From Roseateles toxinivorans (GTDB lineage Bacteria; Pseudomonadota; Gammaproteobacteria; Burkholderiales; Burkholderiaceae_C), in contig NZ_SNXS01000005.1 in the NCBI RefSeq assembly GCF_004362525.1, positions 186,001-250,000 on the forward strand: a DNA stretch of 64,000 nucleotides. Direction: 5' to 3'. Positions 8,796-17,108 of this stretch are shown one piece after another; the stretch's first letter is position 1, and each line of letters begins with the position of its first letter. Position numbers and translations under genes: made by a program. The notes under the pieces are model-generated. The model had not been told where the DNA came from, did not search any database, and worked only from the letters and a program-made list of their open reading frames with translations.

Positions 8796-9410
8796 ATGAA
8801 CTTCAAAGCGCTTGCTGCCACCGTCCTGCTGGGCCTGGCCTGCCTTCCCGCCGCCCACGCGGCCGAGTACAACACCGCCAAGTTCGTCGCCTCGACGACA
8901 GGCACCGGCTTCGAGCTGATACTGTTCGGCTTCGGTCGCGGCACGGCGGGCGGCGATCCGGTGGACTCCGGGCCCTTTGCCCAGGACGCCGTCGCTCCGG
9001 TGCCCTTCTTCGACTCCTGGAACATCGATGTCAGCGACATGCCTGCCGGCAACTACCAATTGGTCGCAAAGGAGATCTTCGCCTTCGGCAGCGTCAGCTT
9101 CACCGATGTCGGCCTGAGCTTTCTCGATGGCGGCGGCGGCCGCACCACCCTGCCCTTCCTGATCACCGACCAGGGCAAGACGGCGATCGGCTCGGGTGGC
9201 TTCTCGGTCACCAAGCCCTGCCCGGTCAAGAGCTGCCTGTGGATAGACGTCTATGGCATGCAGCTGCCTGGCGAGGTGCCGGCCAACTATGGCGCCCACA
9301 TCACCGCCCAGGTCCCCGAGCCTGATGGCTATGCGCTGATGCTGGCCGGCCTGGCTGCCATCGGCCTGCAGCGACGCAGGCGCTGGCATGGCGGTGGCGT
9401 GAACATTTGA
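8796..9410 (+). CDS. PEP-CTERM sorting-domain protein
   Basis: A 204-residue exported protein. It has a signal peptide (1-22, cleavage after AHA), a beta-rich body and a C-terminal sorting signal: VPEP (PEP at 174-176), a hydrophobic helix, then a QRRRR basic end. In PEP-CTERM systems exosortase EpsH/XrtA recognises this tail, and such proteins go to the envelope or extracellular polymer. No exosortase gene is in the window. AGGAG lies just upstream of the ATG. The body matches no family I recognise. The two cysteines in KPCPVKSC could form a disulphide. Confidence 0.88.
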   Translation: MNFKALAATVLLGLACLPAAHAAEYNTAKFVASTTGTGFELILFGFGRGTAGGDPVDSGPFAQDAVAPVPFFDSWNIDVSDMPAGNYQLVAKEIFAFGSVSFTDVGLSFLDGGGGRTTLPFLITDQGKTAIGSGGFSVTKPCPVKSCLWIDVYGMQLPGEVPANYGAHITAQVPEPDGYALMLAGLAAIGLQRRRRWHGGGVNI

Positions 9411-9434
9411 CGCTTCGAGGGAATGGCAGGGCCG

Positions 9435-9455
9435 GGGGTCACGGCGGGGTCACGG
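9435..9455. promoter_or_regulatory. Tandem direct repeat GGGGTCACGG upstream of EAL-GGDEF gene
   Basis: The 10-base sequence GGGGTCACGG occurs at 9435-9444 and again at 9446-9455. The two copies are in phase by 11 bp, about one helical turn. They end 7 bp before the first ATG of the EAL-GGDEF gene. The spacing suits side-by-side binding of a regulator, but no match to a known site was recognised. Confidence 0.3.
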
Positions 9456-9462
9456 GAGTGTC

Positions 9463-11277
9463 ATGCGGGCTTTGAAGAATGCCCCCATGAGCACCCTACA
9501 CACCCTCAGGCCCCAGGCCGAAACGCCCGCCACGGCCCTGCAGCAGCTGATCGCCCGTGACCAGCTGGTCGCGCACTTCCAACCGATCGTGCACCTGGGC
9601 AGCGGCGCGGTCTATGGTCATGAGGCCTTGATACGTGGCCCGGCCGGCAGTTCGCTGGAGTTTCCGGATGCCCTGTTTGCCGCCGGCCGCGCAGAGGGCC
9701 TGACGGTGGAGCTGGAGGTACGCTGCGCGATGCGTGCGCTGCGCGACTGGGGGCCGCAGGGCCTGTCCGGCAAGCTGCTGGTGAACATGAGCGCCGACGC
9801 GCTGAGCCGCGCCGTCCACGACATGGGGCTGGAGCGCACCCTGCTGCACTTCTCCAGCTGCGGGGTGCTGCCCGAGAATGTGCTGATCGAGCTGACCGAG
9901 CATGAGCGGGTGCCCGACCTGGATGCGCTCAAGCGCGCCATCGCCGTGCTGCGCAAGCACAAGGTCGGCATCGCGCTGGACGATTTCGGCGATGGCCGCT
10001 CCTCGCTGCGCCTGTGGTCCGAGATCCAGCCCGACCTGGTGAAGATAGACAAGTACTTCACCCGCAACGTTCACGCCCAGCCGGAGAAGCTGCAGACCTT
10101 CCGCGCGCTGCTGCAGCTGGCCGAGACCCTGGGCTCGCGCCTGGTCGCCGAGGGCATCGAATCGGCCGACGAGCTGCGCGTGCTGCGCGATCTGGGCATC
10201 AGCTACGGCCAGGGCTGGCTGCTCGGTCGGCCCGCGGCCGAGGGCCTGGCCCACGCCCCCGAGGCCGCCCAGCAGGTGCTGGCCAGCGCTGACATCGCCG
10301 TGCTGCCGGAACTGCGGCGTGCCAGCGGCTCGGGCGTGCTGGCCGCGCATCTGTGCGCGCAGCTGCCCACCGTCGGCACGGCCACCACCAACGAACAGCT
10401 GTACCGCATCTTCTCCAAGGACGAGCGCCTGCATGCGCTGGCCCTGGTGGACGAGGAGCAGCGCCCGATCGCCCTGGTGGACCGCAGCCAGTTCATCGCG
10501 CGCTGGGCCAAGCCCTTCTTCAACGACCTGTACGGCCGCCACAGCTGCAGCCTGTTCGCCAACCATGCGCCGCTGATCGTCGAGGGCGACACCGGTATCG
10601 AGGAGCTGACCTCGGTGCTGACCTCGCCCGACCAGCGCTACCTCAGCGAAGGCTTCATCGTCACCCGTGGCGGCTGCTACCTGGGCCTGGGCACCGGCCA
10701 GCAGCTGGTGCGCTCGGTCACCGAGGCGCGCATCGAGGCGGCCCGCCATGCCAACCCGCTGACCTTCCTGCCCGGCAATATCCCGATCAGCCAGCACATC
10801 GACCGGCTGCTGGCCAGCGGCCGCGAGTTCGTTGCCGCCTATGCCGACCTGAACCAGTTCAAGCCCTTCAACGACCACTACGGCTACTGGCGGGGCGACG
10901 AGATGATCCGCCTGGTGGCCCGCGCGCTGGCCCTGCACTGCGACCCGCAGCGCGACTTCGTCGGCCATGTCGGCGGCGACGACTTCGTCGTGCTGTTCCA
11001 GAGCAGCGATTGGGAGTCGCGCTGCGAGGCCATCGTCAACAGCTTCAATGAAAGGGCGCTGTCGCTGTTCGACGAGGCGGCGCTGCAGGCCGGCGGCATC
11101 ATGGCCGAGGACCGCCACGGCGACATGCGCTTCCACCCCTGCACGACGCTGTGCATAGGCGCGGTGCGCATTCGCTCGGGCACGCTGTCGCGCAGCGAGG
11201 ACGTTGCCAGTGCCGCAGCCAGCGCCAAGCGCGAAGCCAAGCATGGGGCGCACAAGGTCTATGTGATGGAGGGCTGA
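9463..11277 (+). CDS. EAL and GGDEF domain c-di-GMP protein with CBS-like middle
   Basis: A 604-residue cytoplasmic protein with the less common order EAL first, GGDEF last. The EAL phosphodiesterase domain (about 25-275) keeps EALIRGP (54-60), ELTEHE, DDFGDG and VAEGIE, so c-di-GMP hydrolysis is plausible. Residues about 285-425 resemble a CBS-pair ligand-binding region. The C-terminal domain has a variant active site, GGDDF (504-508), with Asp for the usual Glu; cyclase activity is uncertain. Another in-frame ATG at 9487 is an equally possible start. The same EAL-CBS-GGDEF order is known in stand-alone phosphodiesterases. Confidence 0.87.
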   Translation: MRALKNAPMSTLHTLRPQAETPATALQQLIARDQLVAHFQPIVHLGSGAVYGHEALIRGPAGSSLEFPDALFAAGRAEGLTVELEVRCAMRALRDWGPQGLSGKLLVNMSADALSRAVHDMGLERTLLHFSSCGVLPENVLIELTEHERVPDLDALKRAIAVLRKHKVGIALDDFGDGRSSLRLWSEIQPDLVKIDKYFTRNVHAQPEKLQTFRALLQLAETLGSRLVAEGIESADELRVLRDLGISYGQGWLLGRPAAEGLAHAPEAAQQVLASADIAVLPELRRASGSGVLAAHLCAQLPTVGTATTNEQLYRIFSKDERLHALALVDEEQRPIALVDRSQFIARWAKPFFNDLYGRHSCSLFANHAPLIVEGDTGIEELTSVLTSPDQRYLSEGFIVTRGGCYLGLGTGQQLVRSVTEARIEAARHANPLTFLPGNIPISQHIDRLLASGREFVAAYADLNQFKPFNDHYGYWRGDEMIRLVARALALHCDPQRDFVGHVGGDDFVVLFQSSDWESRCEAIVNSFNERALSLFDEAALQAGGIMAEDRHGDMRFHPCTTLCIGAVRIRSGTLSRSEDVASAAASAKREAKHGAHKVYVMEG

Positions 11278-11346
11278 CAGGGCCTACGGGCACAACCGTG
11301 CGCATGCCGCATCGCCGCGGCACGGGGGCGGGCCACAATCGCAGCC

Positions 11347-12240
11347 ATGCCCGCCTCGCTACTGATGGTTCTTGCCACCCTCCTGTTCGCCACCATGGGG
11401 GTCTGCGTCAAGCTCGCCTCCGATGAGTACGGCGCCGGCGAGATCGTCTTCTACCGCGGCCTGGTCGGCGTGCTGGTCATCGCTGCGATGTCCCGCTGGC
11501 AGGGCCAGAGCCTGCGCACCGCCGTGCCCGGCATGCACTTCTGGCGCAGCCTCTCGGGCGTGCTGGCCCTGTCGCTGTGGTTCTATTCGATCGGCAAGCT
11601 GCCGCTGGCCACGGCGATGACCTTGAACTACATGTCCTCGGTCTGGATGGCGCTGTTCCTGATCGGCGGCGGTGTCCTGATGGGCAGCGCCCGGGTCGAT
11701 CCGCGCCTGGTTGCCGCAGTGCTGCTGGGCTTTTGCGGCGTCGCCCTGGTGCTGCGGCCGACGATGGACGAACAGCAGCTCTGGTACGGCCTGGCCGGCC
11801 TGCTGTCGGGCATGTTGTCGGCGCTGGCCTATCTGCAGGTCACCTCGCTGGGCCGGGCCGGCGAGCCGGAGTACCGCATCGTGTTCTATTTCTCGCTGGG
11901 TGGCATCGCGGCCGGCGCATTGACCACCCTGGCCACCGGCGACTGGCATGGCCACAGCCTGCGCGGCAGCGCCCTGCTGCTGGCCGTGGGCCTGCTGGCC
12001 ACGGCCGCCCAGCTGTCGATGACACGCGCTTACAGCCGTGGCAAGACCTTGGTCAATGCCAGTTTGCAATACCTCGGTATCGTGTTCTCATTCCTCTACG
12101 GCGCCTTGCTGTTCGGCGATGCGCTGACCCCCTCGGCGCTGCTGGGCATGTGTCTCATCATCGTGGCCGGCTTGGCCGCCACCCTGTTGCGCAGCCGCAG
12201 CACGCCGGCCGACAGCCAACACTCCACGCTCGAATCATGA
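11347..12240 (+). CDS. DMT-family (EamA) transporter
   Basis: A 297-residue integral membrane protein with about ten hydrophobic segments in two five-helix EamA repeats (starting near 1 and 150). This is the form of drug/metabolite transporters. Members export amino acids, nucleosides or other metabolites; the substrate cannot be told from sequence. The stop codon overlaps the ATG of the sulfurtransferase gene (ATGA), suggesting translational coupling, so a sulfur compound is a conceivable but unproven substrate. A CACAAT hexamer ends 7 bp before the ATG, so the mRNA leader may be absent or very short. Confidence 0.88.
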   Translation: MPASLLMVLATLLFATMGVCVKLASDEYGAGEIVFYRGLVGVLVIAAMSRWQGQSLRTAVPGMHFWRSLSGVLALSLWFYSIGKLPLATAMTLNYMSSVWMALFLIGGGVLMGSARVDPRLVAAVLLGFCGVALVLRPTMDEQQLWYGLAGLLSGMLSALAYLQVTSLGRAGEPEYRIVFYFSLGGIAAGALTTLATGDWHGHSLRGSALLLAVGLLATAAQLSMTRAYSRGKTLVNASLQYLGIVFSFLYGALLFGDALTPSALLGMCLIIVAGLAATLLRSRSTPADSQHSTLES

Positions 12241-13097
12241 CCGCCAATGCTTCTTACACCGCCCTGATCAACGTCGCCCAGCTACAGGACCTGCTTGCCG
12301 CAGGCGCGCCGCTGCTGATCATCGACGCCAGCTTTGATCTGGCCGACCCGGCCGTCGGCGAGCGGGCCTATGCGGCCGGCCATCTGCCTGGGGCGCACTA
12401 TGCCCACCTGGACCGCGACCTGAGCGGTGCCAAGACCGGCCGCAACGGCCGCCATCCGCTGCCCACGCGCGAGGCCTTCGCCGCCACCGCCGCACGGCTG
12501 GGCGTCAGGCCCGGGGTCCAGGTCGTGACTTACGACAGCCAGGGCGGCATGTATGCGGCGCGGCTGTGGTGGATGCTGCGCTGGATAGGCCACGGCGCGG
12601 TGGCGGTGCTCGATGGCGGCCTGCCAGCCTGGACGGCCGCCGGTGGCGCGCTGAGCCAGACACTGCCGGCAACACCTGACGCCAGCGCCGCCTATCCGCT
12701 GGGTGAAAGCCTGGCCCCCAGCCTGGACGGCGATGCACTGCTGGCCCGCCTGGGTCGGGTGCGGCTGATCGACGCACGCGCCGGTGAGCGCTTCCGTGGC
12801 GAGGTCGAGCCGCTGGACAAGCTGGCAGGCCACATCCCCGGCGCCAGCAACCGCTTCTTCAAGGACAACCTGCAGGCCGATGGCCGTTTCAAGCCGGCCG
12901 CGGCACTGCGCGAAGACTTCACCGCCCTGCTGGGCGCCCGCGCGCCGGCCGAGGTCGTGCACCAATGCGGTTCCGGCGTCACCGCCTGTCACAACCTGCT
13001 GGCGATGGAATTTGCCGGCCTCGGCGGCTCACAGCTCTACCCGGGTTCATGGAGCGAATGGTCGTCCGACCCAAGCCGGCCGGTGGCAAGAGGCTGA
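12237..13097 (+). CDS. Sulfurtransferase (tandem rhodanese, SseA-like)
   Basis: A 286-residue protein with two rhodanese modules: an inactive N-terminal one (about 10-135) and a catalytic C-terminal one (about 160-280). The active-site loop is CGSGVTAC with nucleophile Cys244. This CG(S/T)GVT loop is typical of 3-mercaptopyruvate sulfurtransferases (SseA) rather than thiosulfate rhodaneses (CRKGVT). It moves sulfane sulfur from mercaptopyruvate to cyanide or thiol acceptors. The start ATG overlaps the end of the DMT gene by four bases. Conserved N-terminal text begins soon after, so upstream extension is unlikely. Confidence 0.9.
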   Translation: MTANASYTALINVAQLQDLLAAGAPLLIIDASFDLADPAVGERAYAAGHLPGAHYAHLDRDLSGAKTGRNGRHPLPTREAFAATAARLGVRPGVQVVTYDSQGGMYAARLWWMLRWIGHGAVAVLDGGLPAWTAAGGALSQTLPATPDASAAYPLGESLAPSLDGDALLARLGRVRLIDARAGERFRGEVEPLDKLAGHIPGASNRFFKDNLQADGRFKPAAALREDFTALLGARAPAEVVHQCGSGVTACHNLLAMEFAGLGGSQLYPGSWSEWSSDPSRPVARG

Positions 13098-13206
13098 AGT
13101 CGGCCGACTTGACTTGGAACAAGGCGACTCCGAAGATGTCACGCGACACTGACCTTGTCGTCGACGCCTGAAGGTCTTCAGGTGCGGCCCAAACTGGAGG
13201 AAAACC

Positions 13207-13641
13207 ATGTTCCAACGCATCATCGTTCCCACCGACGGTTCCGACATCACGGCCAAGGCGGTGCAGACCGCCATCGGCGTGGCCAAGGTCCATGGCGCCA
13301 AGCTCTACGCCATCAGCATCAAGGAGCCATTCCCCTACAGCGCGATCTCGGAAATGCAGCCGACCCCGCCCCAGGAGTTCTTCGATGCCCAGGAACGCAT
13401 CGCCGGCGCCCGCATCGCCGCCGTGCTGAAGGCAGCCGAGACCGCTGGCGTGCCTATCGAAGGCCACACGGTCGAGGCCCTGCACGCCTGGGAAGCCATC
13501 ATCGACCATGCCAAGCTGATCAATGCCGACCTGATCGTGATGGCCTCGCACGGCCGCCGAGGCGTCGAGGCCCTGCTGCTGGGCAGCGAGACGCAGAAGG
13601 TGCTGACGCACACGACGACGCCTGTCTTGGTGGTTCGCTGA
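13207..13641 (+). CDS. Universal stress protein (UspA family)
   Basis: A 144-residue single-domain Usp protein with an N-terminal FQRIIVPTDGSD strand-loop. The C-terminal nucleotide-binding signature reads MASHGRRGVEALLLGSET (family G-2x-G-9x-G-S/T), which suggests the ATP-binding class. It begins after a clear GGAGG ribosome site. Usp proteins accumulate under starvation and stress; the specific role is unknown. It converges with the ZIP transporter gene, with a palindromic repeat between the two stops. Confidence 0.93.
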   Translation: MFQRIIVPTDGSDITAKAVQTAIGVAKVHGAKLYAISIKEPFPYSAISEMQPTPPQEFFDAQERIAGARIAAVLKAAETAGVPIEGHTVEALHAWEAIIDHAKLINADLIVMASHGRRGVEALLLGSETQKVLTHTTTPVLVVR

Positions 13642-13657
13642 GTTTTTTCCCAGTCTC

Positions 13658-13717
13658 GTAGCCCGGATGCAATCCGGGGGCCCTTCAGCGGCAAACCCCG
13701 GATTGCATCCGGGCTAC
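13658..13717. repeat. Dispersed palindromic repeat, copy 1
   Basis: The arm GTAGCCCGGATGCAATCC.. (13658-13679) is followed by a 16-base spacer and its exact reverse complement (13696-13717). It lies between the convergent usp and ZIP genes. The same palindrome recurs at four other intergenic sites in the window. Form and position resemble REP/BIME elements and suit bidirectional termination or mRNA 3'-end protection. Confidence 0.85.
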
Positions 13718-13721
13718 GCAG

Positions 13722-14498
13722 TCAATGTGCACTCCCTACCGCGACAACGACGATACCCATCCCCACCGCCAGCCAGGCCAGCTGAGACGCTGTCTCGCGC
13801 CAGGGCAGGCGGCGCTGCAGCTGCGGTATCAGATCGGCCACGGCCACATAGATGAAGCTGCTTGAGGCAGCCACCAGCAGATAGGGAAACAGCGCCTCCC
13901 AGGGCCCGACGATGAAGTAGCCGAGCACGCCGCCGACCACCGCCGAGAGGCCGGAAATGGCGTTGTACAGCAACGCCTTGGCGCGACTGAAGCCGGCATT
14001 CAGCAGCACGATGTAGTCGCCCACCTCCTGGGGAATCTCGTGCGCGATGATGGCCAGCGCGGTGACCACGCCCAGATGCGTGTCGGCCAGAAACGCCGCC
14101 GCGATGATGATGCCGTCGCAGAAGTTGTGGATGCTGTCACCGACCAGCACGCTCCAGCCGCCCCGGCCCGCCTGCTCGGCGTCGAAGCCATGGTGGTGGT
14201 GGTGGTGAGGGTCATCGCCCTCGTGGTGGTGGTTGTGGCGGTAAAGCTCGGCCTTCTCGAGCAGGAAGAAGAACATCAGACCGGCCAGCAGGGTCAGGAA
14301 CAGCTGGTGCGTGTCGGCCTTGCTCTCGAAGGCCTCGGGCAGTACATGCAACAGGGCGGTGGCCAGCAGCAGGCCGGCCGAAAGGCTGACCAGGTGGCGC
14401 ACCAGCTTGCCCAGCAGTTTGACCGTCAGGCTGGCGGCGATCAGCACCGACAGCAGGCCGCCGGCCAAGGTTGCGATCACGATGTACAGCAGCGTCAT
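13722..14498 (-). CDS. ZIP-family metal transporter
   Basis: A 258-residue membrane protein with about eight hydrophobic segments. A His-rich cytoplasmic loop (about residues 92-102) contains NHHHEG and a run of six His. The metal-binding motifs of helices IV and V are present: HNFCDG and HEIPQEVGD. ZIP proteins import Zn2+, Fe2+ or other divalent cations into the cytoplasm. The substrate is not determined here; zinc is most likely on family grounds. No Zur or Fur box was recognised. A terminator for the upstream hydrolase gene lies just before its start. Confidence 0.93.
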   Translation of the reverse strand: MTLLYIVIATLAGGLLSVLIAASLTVKLLGKLVRHLVSLSAGLLLATALLHVLPEAFESKADTHQLFLTLLAGLMFFFLLEKAELYRHNHHHEGDDPHHHHHHGFDAEQAGRGGWSVLVGDSIHNFCDGIIIAAAFLADTHLGVVTALAIIAHEIPQEVGDYIVLLNAGFSRAKALLYNAISGLSAVVGGVLGYFIVGPWEALFPYLLVAASSSFIYVAVADLIPQLQRRLPWRETASQLAWLAVGMGIVVVAVGSAH

Positions 14499-14513
14499 TC
14501 AATTCCAGTGGAT

Positions 14514-14546
14514 GAAAGAAAACAAGACCGCGCACTTTTGGCGCGG
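14514..14546 (-). terminator. Intrinsic terminator after the dienelactone hydrolase gene
   Basis: Read on the reverse strand, a CCGCGC/GCGCGG stem (14541-14546 with 14528-14533) with a 7-base loop is followed by TCTTGTTTTCTTT. It lies 18 bp past the hydrolase stop and before the ZIP gene, so the two same-strand genes are probably separate transcripts. Confidence 0.7.
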
Positions 14547-14564
14547 CTGGGTCGCAGTGCTCGC

Positions 14565-15413
14565 CTAGGCGACGCCCTGCGCCTTGAACCAGGCCAGACA
14601 GCGCTGCCAGCCGTCCTCGGCCGGGCCCTTCAGGAACGTCGGGCGGTAGTCGGCATGGAAGGCGTGTCCCGCCTCGGCATAGACATGAAAACTCGAGGCC
14701 TTGGCCGAGGCGCTCCCCTGGCTTAGCGCGGCCTTCATCTTATCAACCGTGTCAAGCGGTATGCCGGCGTCCTGCCCGCCATAGAGGCCCAGCACCGGCC
14801 CACGCAGCCCGGCCGCAAGATCGACCGGGTGTTTGGGCGTCAGCGGCGTGCTGGCGCCGACCAGGCGGCCATACCAGGCCACGCCCGCCTTCACGCCCGG
14901 GTTATGCGCGGCATAGAGCCAGGTCATGCGCCCGCCCCAGCAGAAGCCGGTGATGCCCAGCCTTGATGTGTCTCCGCCCTGGGTCCTAGCCCAGGCCACG
15001 CAGGCGTCCAGATCACCCATCACCTGAGCATCGGGCACCTTGTTGACGACCTCAGCCAGCAGCTTGGCGATCTCGCCATAGTCGCCGGCATCGCCCTGAC
15101 GCACGAACAACTCGGGCGCGATCACCAGATAGCCTTGCTTGGCCAGGCGGCGGGCAACATCGGCAATGTACTCATGGACGCCAAAGATCTCGCTGACCAG
15201 CAGGATCACCGGCAGATTGCGACCGCCCTCGGGCATGGCCCGGTAGGCGGGCATCTTGAAGTCGCCCAACGGAATCGTGACCTCGCCGACACGCAAGCCT
15301 GCGCTGTCGGTCTTGACGACGGTCTGTGCCGTCACCGGCAGCACGGCGGCGGCAAAACCGCTGCCCACGGCGGCGCGCACGAAGTCGCGGCGGTTCAGGT
15401 CGAGTTCTGCCAT
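14565..15413 (-). CDS. Dienelactone hydrolase family protein, Tat-exported
   Basis: A 282-residue protein. The N terminus has a twin-arginine signal (NRRDFVRAAV, then a hydrophobic stretch ending near VTAQ), so folded export to the periplasm is predicted. The alpha/beta hydrolase body carries the dienelactone hydrolase triad: Cys in GFCWGG, Asp in YGGQDAG and His in EAGHAFH. Classic members open dienelactones in chloroaromatic breakdown. Periplasmic members are common and their substrates mostly unknown. No catechol-pathway gene is nearby, so aromatic degradation should not be assumed. Confidence 0.9.
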   Translation of the reverse strand: MAELDLNRRDFVRAAVGSGFAAAVLPVTAQTVVKTDSAGLRVGEVTIPLGDFKMPAYRAMPEGGRNLPVILLVSEIFGVHEYIADVARRLAKQGYLVIAPELFVRQGDAGDYGEIAKLLAEVVNKVPDAQVMGDLDACVAWARTQGGDTSRLGITGFCWGGRMTWLYAAHNPGVKAGVAWYGRLVGASTPLTPKHPVDLAAGLRGPVLGLYGGQDAGIPLDTVDKMKAALSQGSASAKASSFHVYAEAGHAFHADYRPTFLKGPAEDGWQRCLAWFKAQGVA

Positions 15414-15515
15414 GGCATGTGTCCTTTGATAAGCTGCAGGATTCTAGGGGCCGCTGCAAAACCTCGTGGTGTGGCGGGCTTGGCGTCATGATTTGCCGCG
15501 ACAATGCCGGCACTC

Positions 15516-17042
15516 ATGCCTGAATCCAAACCATCCCCGTCCCGCCTTGCTGCGGGGCAGCTCGCCGCCATCGACATGGGCTCCAACAGCTTCCGGCTGG
15601 AGATTGCCCAGCTGGAGCAGGGCCGCTACCGCCGCATCGCCTATCTGAAGGAGACCGTGCGCCTGGGCGCCGGGCTTGATGCCAACAAGATGCTCACCGA
15701 GGCCGCAGCCCAGCGCGGCCTCGACTGCCTGCAGCGCTTTGCCCAGCGCCTGGACGGCTTTGTGCCTCAGCAGGTGCGCGCGGTGGCCACCCAGACCCTG
15801 CGCGAAGCCCGCAACCGCGATGCCTTTCTGCAGCGCGCCCGCACGGTGCTGGGTCATCCCGTGGAGGTGATCTCGGGCCGCGAGGAGGCCCGCCTGATCT
15901 ATGCCGGCGTCGCGCGGCTGCAGCCGTCCGAGCTGCCGCGGCTGGTGATCGATATCGGCGGCCGCTCGACCGAGATGATCCTCGGCCGGGGTCGGCGGCC
16001 GATCACCGCCGAGTCCTTCCAGGTCGGCAGTGTCAGCCTGTCGATGCGTTTCTTCCCGGACGGCAAGTTCAGCGCCGAGGCCTTTCGCGCCGCCCAGGTG
16101 GCCTGCGGGGCCGAGCTGGAAGAGGCGCTGCAGCCCTTTGCGCCTGGCCTGTGGCGTGAGGCGCTTGGCTCGTCGGGCACCGTCGGCGCGGTTTCGCAGC
16201 TGCTCGCCGCCAGCGGCATCACCGATGGTCGCATCACGCCGGCAGCGCTGCGCTGGTGCATCGAGCAATGCCTGGCCGCAGGTCATGTGGACCGCATCAA
16301 GCTCCCCGGCCTGAAGGAAGACCGCCGCGCCGTCGTCGCCGGTGGCCTGTGCATTCTCTACACACTGGTGATGCAGTTCGGCATCGACGAGTTGCTGCCC
16401 GCCAAGGGCGCCTTGCGCCAGGGTGTGATCTTCGACCTGGCCGAACGCCTGGAGACCGCGGAGAGCGGCCGCAAGGTCCGGGTCGGTGATATCCGCGAGC
16501 CTTCGGTGAAGGGCTTGCAGCAGCGCTTCGATGTCGATCTGGCCCAGGCCCGGCGCGTGCAGCAGCAGGCGCTGGCGCTGTACCGGCAGTTGGTGCCCGA
16601 GGCCGAGCCGGAATCGCGGCGCGAGCTCGGCTGGGCCGCGGCGCTGCACGAAATCGGCATGATGGTCTCGCACCACGATCACCATCGCCACAGCGCCTAT
16701 CTGCTGGCGCACGTCGATGCGCCGGGCTTCTCGCAAAGCCAGCTGCGCCTGATCAGCGACCTGGTGCTGGGCCAGCGCGGTGGCCTTAAGAAGCTGGACA
16801 CGCGGCTGGCCGACAGCGGCTTCATCTGGCAGCTGCTGAGCCTGCGCCTGGCCGTCATCAAGGCCCATGCGCGCGACCGCCTCGACAAGGCGGCCATGCG
16901 GCTGCAGCGCCGTGATCAGGCGGTGGAGTTGCAGATGGCACCCGGCTGGGCCGCCCGGCATCCGCGCACCGTCTATCTGCTGCAGGAGGAGTTGCAGGCC
17001 TGGGCGCGCAGCGGGCTGCTGGAGTTGACGCTGAAGGCTTGA
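15516..17042 (+). CDS. Ppx/GppA exopolyphosphatase family protein
   Basis: A 508-residue ASKHA-fold phosphatase. The N-terminal domain (about 15-310) holds AAIDMGSNSF (phosphate 1 loop), REEARLIY and DIGGRSTEM (phosphate 2). The C-terminal half (about 320-500) is the HD-like helical domain with GWAAALHEIG and HH..H. Such enzymes hydrolyse polyphosphate from the ends or convert pppGpp to ppGpp. The start is ambiguous: an ATG at 15504 overlaps a GACAAT promoter-like hexamer, so the ATG at 15516 is preferred. It converges with the sixA-ppk cluster, which makes a polyphosphate role likely. Confidence 0.92.
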   Translation: MPESKPSPSRLAAGQLAAIDMGSNSFRLEIAQLEQGRYRRIAYLKETVRLGAGLDANKMLTEAAAQRGLDCLQRFAQRLDGFVPQQVRAVATQTLREARNRDAFLQRARTVLGHPVEVISGREEARLIYAGVARLQPSELPRLVIDIGGRSTEMILGRGRRPITAESFQVGSVSLSMRFFPDGKFSAEAFRAAQVACGAELEEALQPFAPGLWREALGSSGTVGAVSQLLAASGITDGRITPAALRWCIEQCLAAGHVDRIKLPGLKEDRRAVVAGGLCILYTLVMQFGIDELLPAKGALRQGVIFDLAERLETAESGRKVRVGDIREPSVKGLQQRFDVDLAQARRVQQQALALYRQLVPEAEPESRRELGWAAALHEIGMMVSHHDHHRHSAYLLAHVDAPGFSQSQLRLISDLVLGQRGGLKKLDTRLADSGFIWQLLSLRLAVIKAHARDRLDKAAMRLQRRDQAVELQMAPGWAARHPRTVYLLQEELQAWARSGLLELTLKA

Positions 17043-17046
17043 TGTC

Positions 17047-17105
17047 TGGCCCCGGATTGCATCCGGGCTACCAATCCACCGTGGCCCGGATGCAATCCGG
17101 GGCCA
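17047..17105. repeat. Dispersed palindromic repeat, copy 2
   Basis: Two 25-base arms (17047-17071 and 17081-17105) are reverse complements except for one position, with a 9-base loop. The core CCCGGATTGCATCCGGG matches the copies at 13658, 31414, 42922 and 50368. It sits between the convergent ppx and sixA-like genes, 4 bp after one stop and 3 bp before the other. Confidence 0.85.
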
Positions 17106-17108
17106 CGT

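Noticed and set aside
14565-15413. Role in chloroaromatic degradation
   Set aside because: The dienelactone hydrolase-like protein has a Tat signal and no catechol-pathway neighbours, so the family name alone does not support that pathway.
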